Shown: in pieces, positions 32,232 through 42,901 of the stretch
Layout: each line of letters starts with the position of its first letter
Position numbering within the stretch: the first letter of the stretch is position 1
Position numbers and translations under genes: made by a program
Assembly (NCBI GenBank): GCA_011799875.1
Contig: CM022301.1
Location: forward strand, 324,898,929-324,962,928
DNA: 64,000 bases
Direction: 5' to 3'
Source: Thinopyrum elongatum
Taxonomy: Eukaryota > Streptophyta > Magnoliopsida > Poales > Poaceae
Notes under the pieces: generated by a model
Told to the model about the DNA's origin: nothing
Database searches by the model: none
Seen by the model: only the letters and a program-made list of their open reading frames with translations

Positions 32232-33422
32232 ATGGTTAGACCAGGTGGTCGTGGTCGTGGTCGTGCCCCTGAACGCCCACCACCGCCAGATTATATGGCA
32301 GCTATGATGCAACAATTCGAGCTCTACCGCCAGTTCATGACTGGGACTATGACTCAGTTCCCGCATCTAAACAACCAGAACCAGAACCCTCCTTCAATAA
32401 CTCTGCCAGAATTTATGCGTCTTAACCCAACTCAGTTCCGCAACTCTGAGAAACCACTGGATGCTGATGACTGGATTCGTGATATCACTCATGAGATGGA
32501 GTCTGCAAATGTCTCCCCTGCCAACTTTGTCACCTTCGCTTCCTTTTTCTCAAAGGGTCCCGCTGCTCAATGGTGGGACACCCACAAACGTACACTGCCT
32601 GCTGGAACAACCATTACTTGGCCTGAGTTCCAGGCTGCCTTTCGTGCCCGATATATTCCTCAAGGAATCATGGACCGGATGAAAACTCAGTTCCGCAACC
32701 TCACTCAGGGCAATAAGACTGTCGAAGCTTATCAGCAGGAATTCCTTGACCTGTCCCGCTATGCTGAAGAAGACATCACCACGGATGCCCGTAGACAAGA
32801 GAAGTTCCGTAATGGACTCCACCCAGACATCGAGCTTGCACTTGCTGCTCAAGATTTCACCGACTTTACTAATCTTGTGAACAAGGCTATTCTGCTTGAG
32901 ACTGCTCAAATGAAGCATAAGGAGTCACAGAAGCGGTATCGTGATGTTGGCTCATCTTCGGGCTCAATACAAAAGCATCGAGTCTAGATTCCCAACAACG
33001 TGTTCCATCAAGCTGCCCCTGCCCCAGGTAACAACTATACTGCACCACGTGTTCCACCCAATGCTCCTCTTTGTCCTGAATATGGACTGTGCTTCAAGTG
33101 TCGCAAACCAGGCCACCTTGCTAAGGACTGCCACCAGACTCAGAATCAGTTGGCTTTCCCTCGTACTGGCCGTGGCAATGGTCGTGGCAACGATCAGGCC
33201 CGCAACTATAATACTGGGCCTGCTGCTCATGGTCGTGGACACGCTTACAACATTGATATTGAACAAGTCCAGAATCAACCTGCCACTGTGATGGGTACCC
33301 TTCTCATTAACTCAATACCTGCTTCTGTTTTATTTGATTCAGGAGCATCACATTCATTTCATCTCTGGAAAAATTTGCATTCATGCATGCCATTCATAGG
33401 AAGAAGATTCATACTCCGTTAG
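32232..33422 (+). pseudogene. Gag, unit B, one internal stop
   Basis: Starts at the ATG at 32232 and matches unit A through capsid and knuckle. TGG-to-TAG at 32985-32987 (just before IPNNV) ends translation before the knuckle. The frame is otherwise open to 33422 ([25 protein letters not shown]). It has small in-frame differences from A: an extra Gln-Asn in the N-terminal linker and an extra Thr before ITWPE. The protease frameshift is the same as in A. Confidence 0.75.
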
Positions 33423-33785
33423 TCGTTAAAACTCCCGGAGATCATTGTCACGCTGACGTGATACCACCTAACATTACCGTCAAAATTAAAGGATTGGAAT
33501 TCCTTGCCACACCCATCACCTTCGAATCTCCCACCATAGACATCATCCTCGAAATGGATTGGTTCAAGGCTCACTACACCTCAATCAATTGTGCCACTAA
33601 AGTTGTACATCTCATGCACCCAACCGCTGGGCTAGTGAATTACCGATCCCAGATAACTCAAAATGTTGAGGCTATAATATACACCTTGGATGCATTGAAC
33701 GCTTCTCCGCTCGAGGGGATCGAAAACATTCCAGTCGTTCGAGATTCTCCGGACGTTTCTTCGAAACAACTTCCAAGGATACCCC
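33383..33785 (+). pseudogene. Protease remnant and pol deletion scar, unit B
   Basis: The same shifted-frame protease tail as unit A, and the same scar at about 33781-33790 ('aaggataccccgctttc'). A shared scar means pol was lost before the units split. Confidence 0.8.
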
Positions 33786-35956
33786 GCTTTCTTTCAGCCT
33801 TCCTCTTAATTCTCAGGACGAGAATTCTTATTAGTGGGGGAGATTTGTAACACCCCCAGTGGTTAGCTACATTAATCCCCTTTTGATAATGCCATGTCAT
33901 CATGATCAACAGTGCTTAAACATCATTTGGATCATATCTCTTTTCAAATTCAAATTCAAATGGAAATTCAAACTGGAAGTGGAAATAAAAGTTGTTCAAA
34001 TCCAGGAACTAAAATGTTCATAATATTGTAAATAATCCAGAGACAATTCTAAAATTATAATCAACATATACTAAATTAATTATGTGCCTCTAACAGAACC
34101 AAAACAGAAATAATTAATCCATTTTCATTTAATTAAAATACAAATAAAATTCATTTGCCTCCAAACCAATTTCTAACAGTGAATAAAATTGCACTATAAA
34201 TATGTGGCTAGTTCACCTATTTTACAAAAGTCTATTTGGGGCTAAACAATACAAAACAGAAACTAAAAAGGAAAGACAGAAAAGAAAAATAGAAAAAGAA
34301 AAAGGCCGCAGCGCCTGGGCCTAAGTGGCACAGTGCAGCCCAGCCCGCGCCTGTCCCCTCCTTCCTCCTCTGTTCATCGCCGAGCCGCTGTCGCCGCGCC
34401 CGCACGCTGCGCCCCCCCCCCCCCCCCCCTTCTTCTCGCTCGACAGCGCGACGCCCGCGCCCGCGGCGTGGATAAGGGCAGCCCCGCGACCCCCCTGGCG
34501 TCTCCCTCTCCACTCCCTCTCCCTCTCTCCCCCTTCCCCAACGCACCCGAGCGCCGCCATGGATGGCTGCGGCTGAGCTGCGCGGCCACCGTGCCCTGTT
34601 CGTCTCCCCGACATGCAACCGTGCTCGCCGTCGTCACCTTCTTCGACCGTGCCAACGAACCGAAGCCAGGAGCCACCGCAGCGCCTCCCCGAGCCCTTCT
34701 TCCTCCCCGGATCACCGCCGCACGCCGTCGTCGATTCCGGCTACTCCGCGCCTCCCCGAGCACGCTGCCACCTCCCTATGGATCCCAGTGAGCCCCCGCG
34801 TCTCTTCCCTCACTCCCCCGCATGAATCCATCGCCGTAGCCACCTCGTTAGAGATGACCGAACGCGCCTCCGCGTAGCTCGTCGCCGGCGCTATTCCGGT
34901 GACCAAATGGCCACGCAACCGAGTCCATTGAGCTCGCCGCGTCGCGTAGACATCGCCTAGCCCCTCGCATCACTCGCTAGCGCATTGCCTCGCCGATCCC
35001 GAGCTCCACCCAAAAACCGTCGCCGCCAACGAGGTCATGCCGCTCGTTTCTGGCCACCCCAGCTAAGTCCACCACCACGGATCGACGCCGCTCGGTCTCA
35101 GCTTTCGAACACAAGAAGAACCACACGAACTGATGCACCGTAGACAAAACCCGGGCTCGCCGGAGTTCGACGACGCGCTCGGGCTCACCGGCGCACTCCG
35201 GTGGCCGGTGCGGACGTGGCTGCCACCTGGCACCGCGGGCCCCGCCTCTCTGCCACTGACAGAGGGACCCACTGGGCCCCATTGACCGGGTCAACCCGCT
35301 GACTCGGCTGCCCGTGTCGCTGACATGTGGGGCCCTGTCGTTTAAATGTTTTTAAAATAAATAGAAATGTTAATTAAAATGGTAGTTAATTAAAACACTA
35401 ATTAGTCACTGACAACTGGGGCCCACACCCCTAATTAGTTCTGTTAATTTTAATTAACCCACTGTTAATCCAAAGAGGCTGACAGGTGGGCCCCACCTGT
35501 CAGGTTTGACCTGGTCAGCCCCTGTTGACTGCTGACGCTAGCAAGGCGTCATGCTGACGTCACCACCCCCGCACTGTTCTGGATAATTTTGATTTAAATA
35601 ATTAAATAAATCCAGAAAATGCTAAAATCTTTAGAAATTCATATAAAATAATCCGTAGCTCAGATCAAAAAACTTTGTACATGAAAGTTGCTCAGAAGGA
35701 CGAGACGAATCTAGCCATGCAATCTATTTCCGTGTCGGGACCCTCTACGGAGGTGAACCCGCAACTTTTAGACTGAATTCGATAAATGAATAGTGCTCAA
35801 CTTTAGTAAAATAAATCCAACTTAAATCATAAAATAACTAATATGACTTAGACATGCTTTTAGGCAACCCTGCACTGCACGTTAGTATAGCCTGCTCTGT
35901 GTTGCATATGTTTGCCGTGTATTTATTTGTTTCCTCCCCCTCTTCTCTCTCGGTAG

Positions 35957-36046
35957 ACCCCGCTACAGACGCAGTTCTCGAGACCGACGCAGCTCAGGAG
36001 CCCGACGACACCGTTGACGACCTTGCCTTTGCCGTCGAGCAACCAG
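35957..36046 (+). CDS. Predicted exon 1 of LTR-encoded small protein, copy C
   Basis: 90 nt with the conserved GGTAG border and CAACCAG|GCAAGC donor, reading DPATDAVLETDAAQEPDD... The intron to 37639 is 1593 nt. Confidence 0.5.
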
Positions 36047-37639
36047 GCAAGCACCCCCCTTTTGAGCATACCGATATCGCCTACTCTTTCTCTCTTATGC
36101 TTGCATTAGAAATTGCTGCTGCTGCTTTACCTATTCTGATGCATAGCCTGTTTATTGTAACCTGCTATTGAAACCTTACCTGCTTACCCTAAACTATTTA
36201 GTATAGGCTGGGTAGAGACTTACCAGAGACCCCAACTTGTCCCCCAGTTGCCCCGCTGGATTATCAGATGACTCGATCAACGGGATCGACAGCCAGACCC
36301 CGGCACTGCACAACACCCCCCCTTTGTTGTACGACACTACAACGTCACCATTGAGTGCCGAGGGTGATACCTCATTAGCACTTTTGATGTTAACTCTGTG
36401 GAGTAGTTACTCGGTCGTGGTCATCGAGGGTGATTCCTCCTTCTCCACTTCCGATACGACCCTGTCGCACAACACTTCAAGTGTGAACCTCGAGGGTGAT
36501 TCCTCCGAGCTCACCTTGACGGATACATCGAGTAGGAATCCAACGAGGGTGATACCTCGGATTCCCTTGATGTTATGGACACACGGACACTTGGACTGTA
36601 CTACAGATACTTGGAAAGGCGGGTCGACCCTGAGGGGTACCCGCGAGTGATGAGGAGACGGGTTGACCTGGATGGTGCCCGAGTGATGAATACGAGGCGT
36701 GGCCGGGCATTCTTGGCCCTTGCCGCAAGTCCTCGAGACAAGGCGACAGGGTCACATCGATCGTGAGTCTCTGCTCGTTACCGCACTACCAACACTCTAC
36801 GATTTGGATATTTGATTCGAGTGGGCCTCTGGCCTGATAGCACTAACCATCACGCGGGAAAAGTTATGGGCACTCTGCATCGTATGCATCAGCCGAAAGC
36901 TTTGTCAGACGTCCAGTTCAGCATTGTGGCCGGGTCGGATCATGCCGTTGGCGCTGGTATCCACCCTGCTCGCAACGACCCAGAGTGCACAGGGCGATGG
37001 CCCAAGACCCCTGAGCGCTTAGGTTGTAGACCAGCGGGGACCTCTCTGCTGAGCTCTAGGTAGGGCTGTGGTGTGTCGTTTGGCCGAAGCCGGGCATGAC
37101 CCAGAATAGTGTGTCCGGCCGGAGTTAAGCGAGTGTGGTGGGTAAGTTGGTGCACCCCTGCAGGGAAGAACTAATCTATGCATAGCCGGATCCTCGGTAA
37201 CGGACGCTCGGAGTTGTATCCCGATCGATACAACTAGAACTGGATACTTGTGATGAGTATGGCTCTGGGATTTCTTTCTCGCAGAGAGTCGAGAAAGGAT
37301 CTCTGGCCGAGGTTGATACTTGGATATTATGGCTCTGGGATTGCTTACTCGTAGGGAGTCGAGAAAGGATCTCTGGGTGAGGTTGAGACTTAATGATACT
37401 ACTACTTTATATTGTACTAATCTACACTCTTCTAATGCTGCAAGACCACTGAAGATGCTAGTCTTCGATAGGACTAGGCCTTCTCTCTATTCTGGCATTT
37501 CTGCAGCCCAGTCCACATATACAGCCTCCCCTTGATAATGTTGCATATGTAGTGTAGATCCTTGCTTGCTGAGTACTTTGGATGAGTACTCACGGTTGCT
37601 TTGCTTTCTTTTTCCCCCATATCCGTTTGATTCGACCAG

Positions 37640-37734
37640 ATGACGGAGCACCTGAGACAGCTGCCCCCGCCGACGATCGCTACTACTACCCCGAGGGTGG
37701 ATACTACTACGAGTTGGCCGACGACCAGGAGTAG
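37640..37734 (+). CDS. Predicted exon 2 of LTR-encoded small protein, copy C
   Basis: 95 nt, stop TAG at 37732-37734. It has the same phase and C-terminus (ELADDQE) as A and B, with Pro to His in the APE segment. Confidence 0.5.
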
Positions 37735-38040
37735 GTTCGGAGGGTCCCAGGCAGGAGGCCTGCGCCTTTCGATCGTAGCTTTTGTTTTATCCCACCTTCT
37801 TAAAGGCTTATTCTGTCTTTCTTTTATATCTGTACTCAGATATCTGATGCTTCTGCTGACGCTTGTATGCGAGCTTATGTATTCGAGCCCTCGAGGCCCC
37901 TGGTTTGTAATATAAAGCTTGTATGACTTTATTTATGTTTTAGAGTTGTGTTGTGATATCTTTCTGTGAGTCCTTAGGCTTGATCGTGTGCATTTGCGTG
38001 TATGATTAGTGCACGATTGAGCCGGGGGCGTCACATCGTG

Positions 38041-38204
38041 TCTTGCTCTCCGCTCGTCGCGACTTTTGCTCTTGAAGCTGGAGGCACGATCCGCCAGCGG
38101 GGGTTCAAGCGTGGAAACGATGCCCTGAAGATCGGTGTCGTTGATCGACGATCCCATCGATCCTTCTTTCGATCACACAGCGGAACTCTCGATCAAAGCA
38201 CCAA
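38041..38204 (-). pseudogene. Gypsy G primer site and Gag N-terminus
   Basis: On the minus strand, TTGGTGCTTTGATC at the LTR border is the primer-binding site (tRNA not assigned). The ATG at 38157 opens Gag (MGSSINDTDLQGIVSTLEPP...), which reads to RRARH at the array border. Across the array the frame resumes as EPFISPFTPTEK, which confirms the TCGTG duplication. Confidence 0.65.
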
Positions 38205-38709
38205 TGTCGGTACTAAAACCGGCAGACCTCAGGGTAGGGGTCCCGAGCTGTGGATCTCGGATCTATGGGTAACAAGGAACGAAGGGGGCAGTATTTACCC
38301 AGGTTCGAGCCCTCTCGAAGAGGTAATACCCTATATCCTGCTTTGATTGTATTGATGATTGTGTATCGAGTACATACTTTATCTACCTCGAGATCGTGAG
38401 TAGTGTTCTAACCCTAGTGCTAGGTGGATGTGATTATGATTGATCGTACTCTACTGGCTAAACCCCTCAGCTTATATAGATGCTAGGGGGCACCTAGGGT
38501 TACACATGGTCAGTTGCCGATCTAAAGATGCACATGGCGGCGACCGAAGCTATCCTTGGAGTACACGTCAAGTCTTCGGCAGAGTCCATGTCGATCACGT
38601 TGAGGAGCGAGGCTTCCGAAGTCCTTCCTTGTGAGAACGGTGGCCCATAAGCTCGGCTCGTGGATTGTGGGCCAACTAGGTTGGTACCCCCTAGTCCAGG
38701 ACACCGTCA
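38205..38709 (-). repeat. 5' LTR of gypsy G
   Basis: 505 bp, on the minus strand TGACGGTGTCCTGGACTAGG...TAGTACCGACA, with 'tctatataagc' as a TATA-like site. It is related to the LTR at 4020-4511. The outer end abuts a plant-mobile-domain fragment, so G inserted into that sequence. Confidence 0.7.
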
Positions 38710-38980
38710 CCAGCCCTGGAGCCGCAGGGTCGTGATCATGCCGAAGTCCTCGAGGGTCACCGTCATGTCACCCCATGGGAGATGGAAACTGTGCATCTTG
38801 GGCCACCAACGGTCCGCCAAGGTTGTGAAAGTTGAGTGGACGAGCGTCGACATCGCACGCTTGAAATGAAGCACAAATGGCCCTGGCTCTCCTGAAGTAT
38901 GGCTCGAAGCGGTGGTCGTATTTCATCTGGCAGTCCTTCATGTGAGCACTCATACACAATGGTGCTAGCATCTGCCAAAA
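38710..38980 (-). pseudogene. Plant mobile domain (PMD) gene fragment
   Basis: In one minus-strand frame I read TLADRWWPKMHSFHLPWGDM followed by TVTLEDFGM, the core signature of the plant mobile domain seen in MAIN-like proteins and in some transposons. Upstream (38980-38880) a neighbouring frame gives APLCMSAHMKDCQMKYDHRF, also like the start of these domains, so at least one frameshift is present. The fragment is cut at 38709 by the gypsy G LTR. It is broken; whether it came from a host gene or a transposon cannot be told here. Confidence 0.55.
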
Positions 38981-39900
38981 TTTAGATGAAAATAGTTAGT
39001 AACTTACTTTTGCAAAGCCATTTTCTTGCAAGAATTTGATCACAGTTTTTACCATTCTATTCTTAATAAACATGCGCGATGACCATTGTCGAACATAGGG
39101 TCAAGCATGGTGTACTTAGTGTCATTGTTCGAATCAAGGGTCCTCCAAAAAAATTGCCAATTCAAGTTAAAATTTTGACACCAACATTTATTTATCAACA
39201 TTCATTCTATATGCCCACTAAAATAGTACTAAATAAAGAAAAAAATCTAATCAACTAATATCAACAACATTAATTCATTCATCAAATATCAACAACATCC
39301 ATTCAACAACATTGAAATATGCATTCTTCATTCTTCATTCATTCATCAAATATGCTTATATGCATATGAATCATTTATCAATATTGGATATTGGAATATC
39401 CATCATATTCAAATGTTCTAAATAAAGCTATAATCAACATTGGAATATGCATATGTCCAAATGATTCTAAATAAAGCTATAATCAACAATTGTAAATAAA
39501 GATATAATAAAGATATAATCAACAACATTGGAATATGCAAATGAATCATTTGCCAACATCCCTCATATTCAACAATTCTATTAGAGGCATATGAATCATT
39601 TACCAACATCCATCATATTCAACCAATATCAATCACATTTATCAAACATCAATGAACCATTGTGAAGAAAGCTATAATATGAACTAGGGTTCATCTTCAA
39701 ACTAGATAGAATCAACAAAACTACAATATGAACTAGGGTTCATCTTCAACACATCCATCATACTGAATCATTCTAAATAAACCTAGAATCAACAAATCTT
39801 AAAACTACTAGATGAACTAGGGTTCATCTTGTGCCAAAAAATGCATAAAAACCATAGCTTTTGACTAAAACCACTTGAAGGGATCGAAAGAGCTTACTTC
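38981..39900. repeat. AT-rich degenerate repeat region
   Basis: No gene is visible. Short motifs such as 'catatgaatcattt', 'aacatccatcatattcaa', 'aataaagctataatcaac' and 'atgaactagggttcatctt' recur irregularly between about 39240 and 39830, in the style of a decayed tandem repeat. On the minus strand it could be an intron or 3' region of the PMD fragment. Confidence 0.45.
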
Positions 39901-41164
39901 TCTTGTCGTGGAGGCATCTCGATCAGCAAGAATGGTGGAGAAATTGAAGAGATCGAAGGAGGGAGTGGAGAGGAGGTGACGAAGACTGTGCGCGGACGAT
40001 GGCATTCCCGCGCCTAGGGAGGCGGCGCGGCGCATACCACGTAGAAGTCGATGCGCGGGGACAACTGAGTAGATTGTGTGGTGCGACGCTACGAACCGAA
40101 GGGGCGATGTCGCGGCAGGACGCGGGTCGGGGGCGATGGCGGGGAAGACCTCTGTGTGGCGGCATGGGCTGCACACCGCGACCTACGGCCTGAAGGGGTG
40201 ACGCAATGGCAGCACGGGCCGGTGCAACCACGGGGATGGCCTTGAGGCGGCGGTGTGGACCTCGTGCCACGGTGCTATGGCCCGAAGGGTGACGCAGCGG
40301 GGTGCACGGGTCAGGGCAGCAGCGGGGAGAACCACGGGGCAACGCACTGGACTCGGGGATGATCTTCACGGGACCTGCGGAGGCACGCGCAAGTGACTTA
40401 TCAGATCGAGCGTGCGGCACGGATGGGGCAGATCGCTGGCGGGTGACCAATCCGATCACTCGCGAGGTTGGGGACGCAGCTTGGTGATGAAGGGGTCGAG
40501 CCACCGAGGCGACGCCCGAACAAACGCGTCGGCCGACGCACGCACGCGGCCCACGCCTAAGCGGGGCGCGGGGTGGCGTAGCACAGACGCAACCATCGGA
40601 CGCATCATGTGCGGGGCGGCGCTAGGGCCCAGGCCTGATGCAGCCGGGCGGGATGAAGATTGATGGAGGATCCCGATATAATCATGGCGACGACGGTCAG
40701 CGCAGAGCGGCGGGCGGACGGATGGACAAGTGGACGGCAAACATAGGCTGCTGCGTGTCGCGCGAGGCCGCCGTATCTAAGAAGAGGCCGGTGGAGTCAA
40801 CGCCGAAGTCAGAGTAGAGGCGCGCGAGCGGCGGGCGACGCTTACCGATCTTATATCAGAAAGCCAAAAAGAAACGCCGATCAAGACGACCGGCGAGAGA
40901 GAGAAATTCGGATCAAAGGATCGAGAAAAGACTCTCTAGGATGCCGATCAACTGGATTGGTGGACGAACCCTAGGTACGGGCGACGCGGTCCCCGGTGGC
41001 GATCATGGAGATTGACCGCCCCAGGGACGGCGCGCTGCAAGCGGCGGCGGCTAGAGTTGTGGATCAGAGTTAGGTTGATGTCTGCATAATTTCTTTGATG
41101 TACAAAATACGGTAGAATAAATCCTATGCTATTCAATGTTTCCTAAATAATCACGATACTCAAC
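39901..41164. other. GC-rich block, no recognised gene
   Basis: 39900-40880 is GC-rich with overlapping frames on both strands that look compositional. On the minus strand an ATG at 39916 (MPPRQE, followed by a GTAAGC-like donor) could be a first exon for the PMD fragment to the left, in which case the GC-rich block would be its leader. 40880-41164 shows nothing recognisable. Confidence 0.35.
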
Positions 41165-41396
41165 ACCTCCGGTATCGCATTTGGACTTCCGATTGGAGAG
41201 TAGACATGGGCTTCGGGACGACATGATGCCTTGCCACCTATGCCTACAAGTTACGGCTACCATCTGCTCATCCAATGTGTCTACGCCAGGTACGTGTGGT
41301 GGGCATGTTTTTCTGAGCTCTTTCCAATGGTTGGCGTGCCCAGTACACTCAATAGGCTTCATGATTGGTGGATACATGTCCGGGGCATATTCCCAA
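41165..41396 (+). pseudogene. LINE fragment (zf-RVT region)
   Basis: Frames read RLESRHGL, then MPCHLCLQ, and in a neighbouring frame HLLIQCVYARYVWWACFSEL, the CxxC...HxxxxC zinc-binding region that follows RT in plant LINEs. It is frameshifted and interrupted by the Mutator-like element at 41397. The part beyond 42902 is too decayed to follow. Confidence 0.6.
41388..41396. repeat. Left target-site duplication (TATTCCCAA)
   Basis: TATTCCCAA recurs at 42893-42901, directly outside the inverted ends. Nine bases is the length typical of Mutator-like elements. Confidence 0.85.
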
Positions 41397-42892
41397 GAGA
41401 GAATTCCTTATTTGGCCCTTTTTTAAAATCTGTTTCCTTTTTTGGCCCTAAAAATTTCTTTTTTCCTTTTTTGACACCATAACTTCCTTTTCTCCCTTGC
41501 ATGACACTTCCATCAGTTTTTGTTGTTAACACCGTGAAGTGGGAGATGAATGGACCTATTTACCCCTGCTTTAAACTAGCACGCTGGAAAAAAAAAGAAA
41601 ACCTGCGTGTACCACCGAACCGGCCAAGGTTAGCAACTTTACACTCATGCTCATAATTGAATGAAATCTGTGTTTGAATTCTAAATAACTTCCCACCATA
41701 GCCAAAGCTTGGAAACTACAACTACGAAAAAGAGAGAACATGATAACTCAATTACTGGAGCATCAAAAAGGTAAGAACTAGTTCTGAATTTTATAGTAGA
41801 TTACATGAAAGCTTGGTTTCGTATTCTAATTGCACTCTTCTCACCATAGCCAAATCTTGGAGAAAACAGCTAAGGAAAAAGGGAAAGGGAGTAAATCTGG
41901 ATCTGGAGGAGCAAAAAGGTAACTTATGTTAGTTCTGAAATTTTGTTCAAATGTTATGTTATGCTTTGTTCTATTGTTAACCTGGGCTACTATATGTGAT
42001 GTATGATGTGCTGCCATGAATGTGTATGTGTAGATCAAGAACTCAACCCATTTGTGTGGCCAACAAGAAAACATCTGTTGCTGTGAAGGTACATGCCAAA
42101 AGAAAAAGCAAAGAGGTTGCTGAAAAGATTACCCACCTTCCTATGGTGCCACATGACAGCCCTGCAAATGGGCACACGAAGCAAAAAAATTAACCCTGGC
42201 AGCCCTGCAATGAGCACACGAAGCAAAAATAGACTTAGCTTGTGATTCTCTTGGGAGTCCTTTTCATACCATGGTTCATTTTGGAAACTTTTGAGCTGTT
42301 TATGTGATATATGTGTGAACCTGGGCTCTTGTATGTGCTATATGTGACCTTCAGGTGCTGTGTTTATCCTGATGTGAACCTGCGTATTATATGTTAACTC
42401 TATGTGAACTTGGACTATCATATGTGAACTCTATGTGAACATGAATGTGTGTAGAGGATCAAATATGTGGACTGTTTGCATACATGTGAACCTGGACCAA
42501 GTATCTCTGAACTTTTTGTTTGCATACATGTGTATCTGCTCCAAATATGTGATATTTTGTGTATATATGAACTGTACAGGGGATATGTCATCAAAATACA
42601 AGGGAGGTTCTGTCCAATTTTCCAATTAAAATTGAAGATGTGCCTAATAGCAGATTTGGTTTCATTGCCATTGCCATTGCTTTTTTACTTCTAGTTCACA
42701 ATTTTGGTCACAAAATACACCAGGGGTAAAATGGACTTCTCATGTCACATTTAACGGTGTTAGTTGCCAAAACTGACGGAAATGTCATAGAGGGAACAAA
42801 ATGAAGTTTGAGTGTCAAAAAAGGAAGAATTTTTTTATTAGGGCCAAAAAGGGAACCAAATTTTAAGAAAGGGCCAAATAAGGAATTCTCTC
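41397..42892. mobile_element. Non-autonomous Mutator-like element, 1.5 kb
   Basis: Terminal inverted repeats begin GAGAGAATTCCTTATTTGGC and extend about 65 bp with a few mismatches (41397-41465 against 42828-42892). They are flanked by the 9-bp duplication. The interior has no transposase frame. At 42033-42194 there is a Lys-rich stretch (KVHAKRKSKEVAEK) that could be an exon scrap, and 42290-42580 has irregular 'tatgtgaacctgg' repeats. It would need a MULE transposase from elsewhere. Confidence 0.8.
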
Positions 42893-42901
42893 TATTCCCA
42901 A

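Larger units (their letters stand above)
19441..38035 (+). mobile_element. Tandem non-autonomous chromovirus array, LTR-int-LTR-int-LTR
   Basis: Three LTRs (A 19441-23631, B 26655-30813, C 33846-38035) alternate with two internal regions (23632-26654, 30814-33845). Each internal region has its own primer site, ORF0, gag and polypurine tract, and they share the middle LTR. The outer ends carry one TCGTG target duplication. Both internal regions lack all of pol. The host is the gag of gypsy G, whose frame resumes across the insertion (ERRARH to EPFISPF). This fits unequal recombination between LTRs of one inserted element. Movement of this type of element would need enzymes from a D-like relative. 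Confidence 0.85.
33846..38035 (+). repeat. LTR C, outer 3' LTR of the array
   Basis: 4190 bp, TGTAACACCCCCAG...GGGGCGTCACA, preceded by 'agtgggggagatt' (polypurine tract) and followed by the TCGTG duplication. It includes an 18-C run at 34412-34429 and a TATA-like 'cactataaat' near 34192. It shares with LTR B a 6-bp 'aaattc' repeat unit near 33950 that A lacks. Confidence 0.85.

Noticed and set aside
39923..40504. 193-codon minus-strand frame in the GC-rich block
   Set aside because: Low-complexity Pro/Arg/Ser-rich translation with equally long frames on the other strand.
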